From Dissophora ornata (lineage: Eukaryota; Mortierellomycota; Mortierellomycetes; Mortierellales; Mortierellaceae), in contig MU616732.1 of the NCBI GenBank assembly GCA_025201705.1, forward strand, positions 1 to 48,448: a stretch of 48,448 bases of DNA. The letters are read 5' to 3'. Below are positions 21,167-31,481 of the stretch, one piece after another (position 1 is the first letter of the stretch; the number at the start of each line of letters is the position of its first letter). Below the pieces are notes generated by a model. That model was not told the origin of the DNA. It did not search any database and worked only from the letters and a program-made list of their open reading frames with translations. The translations under genes were made by a program, and so were the position numbers.

Positions 21167-23268
21167 ATGTCTATTGTGGGGACAGAGACTGCCGGTGTTA
21201 ACCGTCGCAAAGCAGCATTCGACGATCTCGGATCACTTCAGGAGAACTTCTTTGTCAAGTCGCGCGACTACAAGTTGCAGTATGCGCACCTGTACTTCAT
21301 GCGTCTCATGCTGATGCGGCCCCAGGTGCTCAAGCAGGCCCAACTAAAGTGGGGTATGAACAGCTTTTTTTCAGTTGTGCTGTGCTTTGGCCCAGTTGTA
21401 CATTCATCAAAAATTGTAACTTATGTCGACTTTTCCTCTGTCATTGATAGGATCGTTGGACTCTGCCCCTAAGCATGTTGAAAAGGTGCTGGATGTACAG
21501 CAGGGAGAGATCTCTTACTTGGTCGGAACCGTGTACATGGACATGAAACTCAAGCCTAATATCCTGAATGATATCACTAAGGATGTATGTTCAGTGGATC
21601 GAACAAAGGAAGCACCTCACTCTATTTCTTGATTGCCAAAACAAAATTGCTGATATTCCTTTCAAATTTCATCGACAATGCAGCATTGGATAGCAGCTCA
21701 GCCCGATAGACCAAAGTACACGGACGACGATGACTCAGTGTACCTGGAGGACGAATCCGGTCGCGTCAAGCTTACAGGATCGAAGATTGTTAGCGACTTC
21801 TTTGTTACCGGTAATGGTTGATGGCATCAGGATGACATTTCAATCGTCGTATTACTGAGCAGATCAACTCACATATGTCCCCTTGTTTTGTCTCTGTAGG
21901 TCTCGTAATGGGAGTTCTTGGAAGTGAAGACTTGGATGGAGATTTCAAAGTCGTCGATATTTGCTATACAATTCCACCTCCACAGGAACAGCCCAACTTA
22001 ATGGAGACTGGTAAAGGCAGATGCACGCTGAATCAGCCAGCATCGCCGACTCTTCGGGCAAGCAATTGACCGCTTCTTATTCTCTTCGTGTAAATAGACG
22101 AAGCAGACAAGTATGTAGCACTTGTGTCCGGACTAGAGATCGGCAGTAATAGGTTCAACCCTCTGGAACTGGATCTTCTTGCGGAATACCTGACAGGTGA
22201 AATTGGAGGCACTAAAGTAAGAGCAGCGAGAGTCAAACCCACCAACTGTCCTGGTTGCTTCAAGCAAATTCTATACTAACATCACACACCCTCACACCCT
22301 GTTCACTGGCGTAATCATTCATCCCATAGGAGCAAATAGCCTGTGCTAATATCGTACGAGTTATTCTCGCCGGAAACTCGATTGTAACGCCAGAGATCGT
22401 CGAGGACGACACAAAAGCGGTATGGTGAACATCGACCTAAGAGCGGTCGATCATTAGCTGAGGTTTCAAGATTTTCTGAACTAAGAACATCGTATATTAT
22501 GGCGATGATAGAAAAAATATGGATATGATAGATCGACATTTGTCACGGAACCAACAACGGCCCTGGACAGTTTTCTTCGGGAGGTCTGCTCTAGTGTATC
22601 GGTGGATATCATGCCCGGCGAGAGTGATCCGTCCAGTATTACGATGCCACAGCAGCCCATTCATCCAGCACTTCTGCAGTCCGCACGCGAGTACTCTACA
22701 TTTCAAAGTGTGACAAATCCTTACTGGAGCTGCGTCGATAATGTCACGTTGTTGGGTACTTCTGGACAGACGATTGATGACATTTACAAGTACACCAAGT
22801 CAGAAGATCGACTGCACATGGCGAGCAAGACCTTGGGCTGGGGACATATGGCGCCAACAGCACCAGATACCCTGTGTAAGTTGCCGCAAGAGCGAGCTGA
22901 TGCTTGGTAATAGTTTCTGAATGCTCAACAGCGATTTGCATTCCTCGCTGTGTATAGGGTGCTATCCGTTCAAGGACAAGGACCCGTTTATCATGAAGCA
23001 ACTGCCGCATATTTACTTTATCGGAAATCAGGACAAGTTCGCAACGGAGCTGGTTACAGGTGGGCACAAGTGACACTTGAAAGTAATTGATATCATTTTA
23101 TGATGCTGAGAACTAATATTCGCACGCTTGTTCTACTCGCCAGGCAACGACGGGCGGCGCACTCGAGTCGTGATGCTGCCATCATTTGCTTCCACAAGCA
23201 CGATAGCTCTAGTCAATCTCAGGACTTTAGAGTGCCATAGTGTGTCTTTTTCGACGGTGAAAAATTAG
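21167..23268 (+). CDS. POLD2: DNA polymerase delta small subunit (POLD2 / Cdc1)
   Basis: Nine exons: 21167-21353, 21451-21584, 21684-21810, 21900-22010, 22098-22216, 22330-22419, 22512-22875, 22958-23059 and 23144-23268; 452 residues in phase, close to the family norm. Family motifs in order: ENFFVKSRDYKLQYAHLYFM, GTVYMDMKLKPNIL, YLEDESGRVKL (OB fold), VMGVLGSED, YVALVSGLEIGS (start of the phosphodiesterase-like domain), MPGESDPSSITMPQQPIHP, NPYWSCVDNVTLLGTSGQTI, MAPTAPDTLWCYPF and PHIYFIGNQDKF. POLD2 bridges the catalytic subunit and POLD3 in the nuclear replicative polymerase. Its calcineurin-like fold is inactive family-wide. Confidence 0.96.
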
Positions 23269-23414
23269 CGGCTTCGCACTTGGGAAAAGCTGATATAAAG
23301 CAACTGCAAAATTTGATAGAAAGAGGCATAAGACATGATATGGATGCAAACTTATTTATATGAACAGAAGATGAGAGATGTATGGTAAAAAAATAAAGTC
23401 TATGCATGGGTTGT

Positions 23415-24810
23415 TTACTTCAAGGTAACCAACTTGACCTCAAAGACCAAGGTGGCGTTGCGAGGAATATCTGGGGGAGCGCCCTGGGCGCCGTAAGCAA
23501 GAGCGGGGGGGATGGTCAAGCGACGCTCTCCACCCAGCATCATACCCTGGATACCAAGATCCCAGCCCTTGATGACCTCACCACGGCCCAAGTTGAAGCT
23601 GAAGGGCTTTCCACTCGTGTTCTTGTCAAAGACCTTGCCGTTCGTCAGGCGACCAACGTAACGCATACCGATCTTCTTGCCAGACTTGGCAGCGGCGCCA
23701 GTTCCGACCTTGACATCTTCAATGACCAATCCGTTAGCAAGGACCTTCTTGTTATCCTTCTTGGGCTCCTCCTTCTTGGCAGCTTCCTTCTTGGGCTCCT
23801 CCTTCTTGGCAGCCTCCTTCTTAGGCTCCTCCTTCTTGGCAGCCTCCTTCTTAGGCTCCTCCTTCTTGGCAGCCTCCTTCTTGGGGGCTTCCTTCTTGGC
23901 AGCGGCCTCCTTCTTGGGCTCATCCTTCTTGGGTGCAGCCTCCTTCTTGGCAGCCTCCTTAGCCTTCACGGGGGCAGCCTTCTCTTCAGAGACCTTCTGC
24001 TTCTTCTCGGGGACAGCCTGCTTCTTGGAGGGCTCCTCGAACTTGGCGACACGCTTGGCACCCTTGGTGACAATAACGTTATCGTCTTGCTCATCCTCCT
24101 CATCCTCATCCTCATCCTCATCGTCTTCATCCTCATCCTCATCCTCATCCATGTCCATATCCATCTCATCATCATCCTCAAAGTCCATGCCTTCGTCGTC
24201 AGGAAGGTAGTTTCCAGACAAGTGGACGGAGCTAAACGCGGTAATCAAAATCAATTGGTGGGTTAGGGCCAAGGACAGCATCAGTGGTTAACAGCAAAAG
24301 GTTCCATTTGATATGGTCTGATCTACAAATAGTAACAGACTTACTTCTCGCCAGAGACAGAGAAAGTGATGGACTCGCCCTCGGTGAAGACCAAGTCCAA
24401 AGTCTGCTGCTCGACCTTTCCGGCGATCAAGGAGCAAAGAACAAAGGTCTTCTTGTCAACGGTGACGCGAACAGACGAGCGACCAGGCTTGGTGGTCTCG
24501 TCCAAAGCAGCCTAAATTAACACAGAATAAGCAATTGAGTCAGCTATACAAAGTCTTATCTCGGTTATACGCACGTACGGCGTGGAGTCCGCATAGGTGA
24601 ATCATTACCATCGACAACTTGAAGGACTCCTCGACGACCTGGCTGTAGGTCTTCTCAGGAAGAATGGTCAAACCTATTCCGCGAAAGGCATGGATAGAGG
24701 AGCGTGTTAGATGTTTGTACACTATTGATGTAGAAAGTGGGACCACGTATATTCATGAGGCCCTCAACAAGGTCTTATGAAGAATGGTGCGTACCCCAGA
24801 ATCCGAGCAT
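23415..24810 (-). CDS. FPR4: Nucleolar FKBP-type prolyl isomerase (Fpr3/Fpr4-like)
   Basis: Four reverse-strand exons: 24810-24795 (16 nt), 24673-24609, 24511-24345 and 24231-23415, making 354 residues in phase. The N-terminal nucleoplasmin-like domain starts [20 protein letters not shown] and has ITFSVSGEN and [12 protein letters not shown]. An acidic tract (about 125-160, alternating D and E) is followed by [13 protein letters not shown], then lysine/glutamate repeats of the unit [10 protein letters not shown], and a complete C-terminal FKBP domain ([53 protein letters not shown]). The proline-isomerase pocket residues Y, F, D, W, Y all look present. Yeast Fpr3/4 are histone chaperones and isomerise histone H3 tail prolines, so it fits the chromatin genes nearby. 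Tail-to-tail with POLD2, 146 bp apart. Confidence 0.95.
23755..23900. repeat. 30-bp tandem repeat inside the FKBP gene
   Basis: Four near-identical 30-bp units encode the 10-residue [10 protein letters not shown] motif on the reverse strand, differing mainly at synonymous sites (tta/ttg ending). They form a charged spacer of the Fpr3/4-like protein and are a likely site of length variation between strains. Confidence 0.8.
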
Positions 24811-25033
24811 GTTGTATGTAGAATGAAGGAAAGGAAGATGTCGAAGTGTTTCAGAGAATGAGCTTTGCTTTGGTTTTCTTTTCTTTTTTTTTTTTTTTTT
24901 TTTGGTCCAAAGAACCTAAACCAAGCCACATTCGTAAACAATACGCTCTACGTAGTTTTTGTACTCCAGAAAAGAATTCTTCATCACTCAACTCAAACGG
25001 CATTACATTACATTTCACTACCACATATACATC
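24811..25033. promoter_or_regulatory. Divergent promoter, FKBP and CxxC Ser/Thr-rich gene
   Basis: Only 223 bp separate the two outward-facing start codons. It contains an 18-base T-run near 24886-24903. Confidence 0.55.
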
Positions 25034-26206
25034 ATGACCGCCTGTCCATTGTGCAAAGGCCCTCTGGAGAGGCTTGGAATCTCTCTCAAGCGCGATTTTG
25101 TCATGTGCATCAATGAAGACGTAAGTGTTCCCAGCCAGGGTCTAACAATCATGATTAGTTACTGTTCCGTGCTGCAAGACCTGACCATTGTTTTACTTGT
25201 TTGATTCAAATAGTGTGTTTACCCATTCCAAGACGAACAGGTCCTGTTATCCTCGGTGATTGACCTTCGAGCCCCAGGACATCGGAGTCTCGATCGTAAG
25301 CGAAAACCCGAGACTTTGACATCATCCAAGTCTTCCTCGGCGGAATCAACCCAACAAAGCGCAGCAAAGAAATTGAGAGATGCCGATTCCTCTGCCAAGT
25401 TGATATCGACAGCAACAACGACCTACACAAATGCCTCGGCTGCCAATGCCTCGTCCTCGACACTGACGTCGACTGCGTCTGGAGCGCCTCTTTTTTACTC
25501 CGCTTCAAAGAGCAGTGGTGTCGACAAATTGAGCGGCAGTGGCAATACCAACATTCATGCGGCAACAAAGACAGTACACATTCCAGCGCCCAGAAAGGAA
25601 ACATCAAAGTCTGCGCCTCCCAGTGCAGAAGCGCCAACAAAGGAGACAGCTACTCCAGTAGGAAGGAGCTCAGCAACGACTGCTGTACCAACGTTACCAT
25701 CTATTCCTGCGTCTACTTTGACTTCAGCTATTCCTGTACCTACTTCCACCATTGCGCTTCCCGCGACAGCTTCAACCTCAGCCATTCCTGCAACAGCTGC
25801 TATATCGAGAGCAGTGTCATCTATTCCAGACGAGATCCCAGTCTCTTTGAGCAGCTCAACCTCGAGCAGAGCAGCGTCGCCCACGGCAATATCTTCAAAC
25901 AGCAACCTGTCACAACCAGGCTCTCCCACTGATCTCCCGGATCTGACCTTCGACCTGTTCCCTAATGAGTCCTGGATCACCCCAGTGACTCCTCCGGATA
26001 CCTATTCCCCTTGGGCGGATGGTACTTCAAAGGCTATTAACCCAGCCGCAGTCGCGACACCGTCCACAACGAGCATCGAGAGTCTGCTCTTTGACGACTC
26101 CTTTGACATTGACATCCCAGGCATCACAGGCCTTGAGACAAATGGTAGCAGCACCATGCTGCAATTCGACGCCGACTTTGAAGCTTTGCTTCAGCAACAA
26201 TTCTAA
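25034..26206 (+). CDS. Zinc-motif N-terminus, Ser/Thr/Ala-rich protein
   Basis: Two exons, 25034-25120 and 25214-26206, 359 residues. The N-terminus MTACPLCKGPLERLGISLKR with FVMCINEDCVYPF has a CxxC...CxxxxC spacing that reads as a zinc-binding knuckle. A similar C-P-x-C...C-x-N-x-x-C-x-Y-P arrangement occurs at the N-terminus of the SUMO protease USPL1, but no protease domain follows. The remainder is disordered: K/R-rich near residues 55-80, then alternating Ser/Thr/Ala/Pro tracts and a C-terminal acidic/hydrophobic stretch (SIESLLFDDSFDIDIPGITG and LQFDADFEALLQQQF) that looks like a transactivation region. A nuclear regulatory role is a guess from composition. Intron 1 is GTAAGT..AATAG. 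Confidence 0.7.
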
Positions 26207-27413
26207 GGGAAGGGGAGCATGGGTCTTGCTCAGGGGTCACTCATACTCCGTAATCAAAGTTGTAAGTGCTAGTCTTCTGCAGTCGAATGCCATGTGTGGT
26301 TCATATCTGGTGCGCATCTTTCTAACATCGCAATAAACACTTGTATGAATGATAGTCCATCTTTCTCCGTCCTGACCACAGGCTGGCAACACCGGCTTAA
26401 GAAACCGCCCGACACCCCGGATGATGTGGGACCTGTACATATCGGCGCGCGTTTACCATGGCTTATCTTGTTATACCACAGCATTGTCTTTCTTTTTGTA
26501 TTTGTGTTTCCTCCATCCGCCCTTTCCAGTTGTATATTACACAGCCAACTCTATGGTTCTTGTTTGCTCTTGAATGTCTTTTCGACAATTCACTACTAAT
26601 TCTTCTTTGCACAATCTTCATCGGACTCGGAAAATAAACCAGGACTAGCATTATGAAAAAAAAAAAGAATACGGAATGCTCGCCACTGTACAGAATCGCT
26701 GTCGACCTGATCTGATCAAGGCGAGGCAACAGAGGGAGCTGAGACGCATCAAGATACGCCATGATTGATTGCGAAGCAGCCCCTTTCGTCAATAAGGTAA
26801 ATGCCACAACTGCCTAGCTCTGTCTTCTTGCATGTGATTGATTGCAATGAAGGAGAGTATGTTGCACTGTTGCACGCATTCCCCAAACCACCCAGAACTT
26901 GTTATCATCTCTCCTCAAATGACATTTTTGTTTGATGGCGAAACGATGTGATATCTGCTGAGCACAAGTAGAGGAACAAGCAAAAGAAAGAGAAGAAAAG
27001 TAAAATAAAAAGAGGCTGCTTAGGACTTGGAGTAGGGTGCTTGCCCTTTCATCCTTGCCCTGGAATTTGGCCCACATGTACCCCTACGCATGCATGTGCA
27101 GAAATAACGACGACGTGACGCGTTCCCTCTCCGAAGGCGCGCGCTTTGACGTTTGCATTTGACGCACGTTGACCAAATGCGAAATGAAGAAAGGGATATC
27201 TCGATAAGCTTGAATACACACACTACTCTCCAAACACGAATCTCCCTCCTTCTGTTCCTGCCCGCCATTCACTTGCTCATTTCTCTCTTTTTGCTCCTCG
27301 AAGCCATTCCCACGGCACACGGCACAAAGAACAAGACGCGAGAAAATACATAAAAATAATAACGTACTACGCCCAACCACCTTTTCAGCAACCACTCAAT
27401 CTCATTCGAGACC
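26207..27413. other. Intergenic, no gene seen
   Basis: Frames of up to about 115 codons lack recognisable motifs. The reverse strand near 26763 has an ATG followed by AYLDASQLPLLPRLDQIR and a possible donor, but no second exon. The part next to the aldo-keto reductase is its promoter, with ACGC-rich sequence around 27100-27160 including one ACGCGT at 27117. Confidence 0.4.
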
Positions 27414-28967
27414 ATGACGCACGTCAACCTTGATGGACTGCAGTCGTTTTATGCCCTGAGCAATGCACGCCAGATTCCTTTGTTAGGCCTTGGCGTGTAC
27501 CTCACAAAACCAGGCAAAGCAACCGAGGACGCCGTTTTGTGGGCTCTACAGGCATGTCACTACCTCCTTCCAAATAGTTGTTTTTTACGTTTTTCTACAC
27601 GAAATGAAGGACTGCAGGAGAGGTAGGGAGAGGATTCCCACACCAGTTGAAGGGTGCCAACAAAGGGCAGGGCAGCACGCACATCAAATGAACAGCACCA
27701 ACACAAAGTCGGGTAACACGCACACCAAACTGGAGAACAAGGAAGAATGAAGTAACTGACAATGCAATGCTTGACTCGACAACAACACTGCGCATGTCCT
27801 TTTAGGCGGGATATCGTCATATCGACACGGCATCTATCTACCGCAATGAAGTCAGCGTGGGCAATGCTATCCGAAAGAGGTATTACATCTTCGCTTCGTC
27901 CCACTTTATTTTTCGTATATTGCTCCTTGAGCCAATTTATTGTTTTCCCTCGCTGTTGCTCCGAAATGGACAAGACTAACGATGCTGTTTTTCATCCCTG
28001 AATGATCGTTTATACTACACAGTGGTGTCCCTCGGGACCAGATCTTTGTCACGACAAAGCTCTTTGACCACGACCAAGGGTTCGATTCTGCAATTGCTGC
28101 GTGTGAGCTCTCGCTGGAAAAACTCGGCTTGGACTATATTGGTAAGAGCGACTTCGAAAGATAGGAATGAAACCCCGTCTTCCTTTCGTTATCCAAAACT
28201 GATCGTACTAAGTTTTTGTTGCAAATGTGTTTATTGTTTTTCCAGATTTGTACCTCATCCACTCACCAAACCCGGGTGCAGAGCGTCGTAACGAGTCTTG
28301 GAGTGCACTTCAGAAATTGGTCGCAATGGGCAAGGTCAAAAGCATTGGTACCGTGCACAAAATAATCTTTTCTTCGCCACTGAACACCGGCCAGCCGCTG
28401 CTGACTAATACTCCCCTTTTTATATTATTTATTCATCTTTATGAAAGGCGTGTCGAATTATGGAGTGCATCACCTAAAGGAGTTATTAGGATCCAACCCG
28501 ACCATCCGACCAGTAGTGAATCAGATCGAGGCAAGTAAAAGTGGTGCGTTGAACATCTACGGGAAATTAGCGCGACAGAAAATAACCTTGGTCGCTCCAC
28601 GTTTTGTTTTCGTTTTTTTGTTATTGTTGTCTAGGTTCATCCCTGGCTCACCCGCGAGGAGATCGTCTCCTTCTGTGAAGCCCAACATATCGCGATTGAG
28701 GCCTACAGTCCACTGAGCCGAGGTCACAAGCTCCAGGACCCCATGTTGAACAAGATTGCGGTCAAGTATTCGAAATCAGCAGCTCAGATTCTGATCCGCT
28801 GGAGTCTTCAAAAGGGATACATTGTTCTGCCCAAGAGCGCCCACAAGGAAAGGATCGAACAGAACGCGGATGTCTTTGATTTCGACCTGGCTGACGGAGA
28901 CATGAATATGCTGGATTCTTTCAATGAGAATTACGTCTCTGGATGGGATCCAACAGTCGCGCCCTAG
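27414..28967 (+). CDS. Aldo-keto reductase (2,5-diketo-gluconate reductase-like)
   Basis: Six exons: 27414-27551, 27806-27879, 28023-28141, 28246-28347, 28448-28530 and 28635-28967, giving 282 residues in phase. Two of the five introns use GC donors (CAG|GCATGT after exon 1 and GAG|GCAAGT after exon 5); no GT donor there keeps the frame. The family motifs are complete: [29 protein letters not shown] (Asp and Tyr of the tetrad), [11 protein letters not shown] (Lys), [11 protein letters not shown] (His), [31 protein letters not shown] and [20 protein letters not shown] (NADPH binding). A cytosolic NADPH-dependent carbonyl reductase of the AKR3/AKR5 type; the substrate is not predictable. Confidence 0.95.
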
Positions 28968-29523
28968 CGGAAGCTAGAGTTGTAGACCGGCACTGATCAC
29001 CAACCGTTTTTCTTCCTCTCAAATTTTGGCTTTGTTACATATAAAGCTGTCGAGACTTTATTAAGACTGAATGTACAAGTAAAACAGGATAAATGACAAA
29101 TGTGCGGATGAAAAGTGACTGAGACGAGATTGAGAAAAGAAAGAGAAAAGGCAAAAAGACGAAGTGAAATGGACGAGTGGGTGCCAAATAAGGGGACAGT
29201 GCAGCAAAGTGTGAACGTCTGGTAGCAGATCAAAGGGAGTAAGAATGGCAACGACGTGAAAGGACGGCCAATCCTTTCGTATTGTAATCTGGATGGCCTT
29301 GGGGTCCCTGCTTCCATGAAGTCCTTGCTCTTCTCGCGCTCCATCATCTACTGCCAACTCATTAGGTCATATCAGCTGCTGATCCACTTGGTTACCACCT
29401 TCCAGTTCCCGCTTCCTCCTACTCCCAGTCTCATTTTCAACCCTCTTTCCGAATCCTCAGTCAAATATGGGGGGGTTTGGTCGTTGTTGTTGTTGCTGGT
29501 TGCAAGTGTCAACAGGCAGTTTT
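28968..29523. other. Intergenic between convergent genes
   Basis: No supported gene. It contains the 3' flank of the aldo-keto reductase and that of the tiny membrane protein gene on the reverse strand. Short reverse frames are compositionally biased and unconvincing. Confidence 0.4.
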
Positions 29524-29697
29524 TTAAACACCAAGCATATCGCCGAGGCTGCGAAGGAAGGTGACAGCAAGTCCAAAGACAGTCAAGGAGATCGCGATCG
29601 AGGTGTTGCCGGCTCTCTTCTCGGGCGCAGTGATTTCCTGGCGGATGAAGTTGGTGATGACGTTGCCGCTGCTCTTGGGTGCAATCTTCTTGACCAT
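29524..29697 (-). CDS. 57-residue single-pass membrane protein (possibly a small TOM subunit)
   Basis: An intronless 58-codon frame starts in a strong context (caccATGG). It encodes MVKKIAPKSSGNVITNFIRQ, then EITAPEKRAGNTSIAISLTV and FGLAVTFLRSLGDMLGV. A basic, polar N-terminus is followed by one hydrophobic helix (about residues 33-50) at the C-terminus, the layout of tail-anchored small mitochondrial outer-membrane or ER proteins. The hydrophobic helix plus FxRSxxDML end resembles the C-terminus of the small mitochondrial import subunit Tom6, which I consider the best guess at low certainty. GC-rich codon choice like that of the highly expressed genes here supports it being real. Confidence 0.7.
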   Translation of the reverse strand: MVKKIAPKSSGNVITNFIRQEITAPEKRAGNTSIAISLTVFGLAVTFLRSLGDMLGV

Positions 29698-30175
29698 GGT
29701 GAATGTGATTCTATTGTTTGGTTCGGGGAGATGGATGTCAGAATGACCCGATCAGTTGAGGAAACAAAGAAATGAAAACAGAGGTGCGGATTTTCATCAC
29801 GTGAGTCTACGTCACTGGCTAGCAGTCACGTGACAGTGTGCCGGATTTGTGGTCAAAAAAGAACCCGCTTTGGCGAACTTTTACGCTACTGGGGATCAAT
29901 TGCGCCCATCATGAGTATTATTCATGTTGACGAAAGATTAACACTGAACATGACATGCCAGCCAAGGCCTTTACGAATTTTTAGGGTATATTTGTTTATT
30001 GTTCTAAATTGTTCTACTTTACAAGCGACGTTCTACTGACGACCATCATTGGAGAGGCATGATCTACAAAGAGGGAAAGACACAAAGCCTAACAATTAGT
30101 ACATCATATCAGAGTGATTCATGTTTGCGGAGGGGTAGAGTAGTAGAAAGAAATAAGGGAAGAAATATGGAAGGG

Positions 30176-30200
30176 AAAAAAAAAAAAAAAAAAAAAAAAA
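30176..30200. repeat. Poly(A) run of 25 bases
   Basis: Uninterrupted A-run on the plus strand, which is a T-run (polypyrimidine tract) in the sense of the snoRNA host gene, upstream of its last acceptor. Confidence 0.8.
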
Positions 30201-30286
30201 TGTCGCTCAAGTGTCAAATCCCTCAATTGTCTCAATGCGTGTTCGCATAGCGAGCAAGTGCCAGTTGCTGCTTCTTTTGGTATCGT

Positions 30287-30377
30287 GTTTTGTCAGAAGT
30301 AATTTATAGGTAGCTAGTTTTTTTTCGTCAGTGTACAGAATGCACGTACAGCCAAATGCCAGAATCATCATAAAACA
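30287..30377 (-). ncRNA. Intronic C/D-box snoRNA, copy 1
   Basis: Box C AUGAUGA (30371-30365), D' CUGA (30331-30328), D CUGA (30296-30293); 79 nt from C to D. Terminal stem is a perfect 17-bp inverted repeat (30275-30291 with 30372-30388), the strongest of the three. The guide segment before D reads CTACCTATAAATTACTT and is shared with copy 3, and with copy 2 except for one base. Confidence 0.85.
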
Positions 30378-30718
30378 CGATACCAAAACAGTGAACCAGC
30401 AACGGGAGAAAATTGTGTACTATAGAAAGGAAGTTTGAAAGGGACAGGTTGAGGGGTCTTACCATAGTAATTGGATATCTCTCAATGGCCGAGGATCAGA
30501 TCAATAGCGAAAGCAAAACTGGATTCAAGACACCAGATCAAGAATGCAGTTTACTTTGCAGCGAATCTATCCCCCCGTCCATGAGAGATCCACTCCACTC
30601 CTGCTAGAATGATTCGTCAACATACGTTGGGCAAATCTACAAACAAAGACAAACGGTCGTTAGATCGTCAATTCATCATGTCTTGATAATGCAATCAATT
30701 GGATGTGCTTTGAATTGG

Positions 30719-30808
30719 AAGTGTCAGAAGTAATTTAAAGGTAGCTAGTTTTTTTTCGTCAGCGTGCAAAAAACACATACAGCCAAATGCCAGAATCATC
30801 ATAAAAGT
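30719..30808 (-). ncRNA. Intronic C/D-box snoRNA, copy 2
   Basis: Box C AUGAUGA (30802-30796), D' CUGA (30762-30759) and D CUGA (30727-30724) on the reverse strand, again 79 nt from C to D. The terminal stem is 11 of 12 pairs (30808-30819 with 30708-30719) and has a sequence unrelated to those of the other copies. The segment before D' differs most between copies. Confidence 0.8.
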
Positions 30809-31029
30809 CCAATTGAAAGGAGGTAGATCGTAATGCTCAAAATTTGGGGTGTTAAAGACGTACCATGAAGCTAGAGGGCACCCGGAGACCGTTTCATTGA
30901 CACATTACATGCAATTGACGTTGATCTAAAGGACAGCGACATCAATAGCAAAGACAGGATTATTAGCAATCTCGAAGCAATTGAGGACGATCGATAGAGG
31001 CAAGATTGCCATGTTCATATCGAGATAGG

Positions 31030-31116
31030 TGTGTCAGCAGTAATTTATAGGTAGCTAGTTTTTTGTCGTCAGTGTGCAGAATGCACATACAGCCAAATGC
31101 CAGAATCATCATTTAA
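31030..31116 (-). ncRNA. Intronic C/D-box snoRNA, copy 3
   Basis: Reading the reverse strand: box C AUGAUGA (31112-31106), D' CUGA (31072-31069) and D CUGA (31037-31034); C to D spans 79 nt. It is flanked by an imperfect terminal stem (31117-31129 with 31017-31029, 11 of 13 paired). A small hairpin, TGTGCA-TTC-TGCACA, sits before D'. It is the first copy transcribed. Confidence 0.8.
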
Positions 31117-31481
31117 CCGATCTCGAGATCAGAAAAAAAAAATTGGAACAATACATACCATATGGATGCCACGATCCTTGGCGGCGACCGATAACGCGAA
31201 TTAACGGTCGCCTGACAAGGATCCGCTCCTCCGGACGCGAGAAGGGAAAGGTGGAAGGAGTGAGAGGGAAGGGGGTGAAGCGTGAGGAAGAGTGCTAAAA
31301 ATTTTCGCTGGGAAATCAGCCCTTTTAAAGTCCTCAAACATAAACAAAACCTGGCAGACAATCGACTCGAGAGCAAGCCACCAAATTCCAAAGTGGCGAT
31401 GTTGGGTGAGCCCGTTTTGCAGTCCTTTCAAGTAAAACGGGGGGCCGCTTGCACTCGCCTTCCCCTCAGCTACACCACCTC

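Larger units (their letters stand above)
29985..31440 (-). ncRNA. Apparently non-coding snoRNA host gene
   Basis: The reverse strand shows three consecutive spliceable introns, each carrying one C/D-box snoRNA: 31158-30926, 30863-30637 and 30462-30064. Donors are GTATGT, GTACGT and GTAAGA, and each follows directly after ATG. Acceptors are CTTTAG, TTTGTAG and TTTGTAG. The exons (to 31159; 30925-30864; 30636-30463; from 30063) have stops in every frame and no protein similarity I can see. The reverse-strand AATAAA at 30000-29995 gives a likely 3' end. The pattern is that of GAS5/UHG-type host genes, known in animals and some fungi, whose spliced product is non-coding. The 5' end is not defined and approaches the RAD18 start, so the two may share a promoter. 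The acceptor of intron 3 could also be at 30091. Confidence 0.7.

Noticed and set aside
20638..21167. Reverse-strand gene with exon peptides RSGQTRSFLYYFTPRG and NVSAIGAGATKSHPAI
   Set aside because: It has tempting splice sites, but there is no start exon, and the plus-strand reading has a stop beside an AATAAA; I prefer the plus strand without being certain.
23406..24266. Long plus-strand open frame rich in Leu/Gly/Ser
   Set aside because: It is the antisense shadow of the Lys/Glu repeat and acidic tract of the FKBP gene; the reverse strand has the FKBP and nucleoplasmin motifs and splice sites.
30293..31112. Direct repeats with similar spacing that could suggest a CRISPR-like array or tandem transposon ends
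   Set aside because: Only three copies about 310-430 bp apart, with C/D boxes, private terminal stems and splice sites around each; the snoRNA reading explains all of this.
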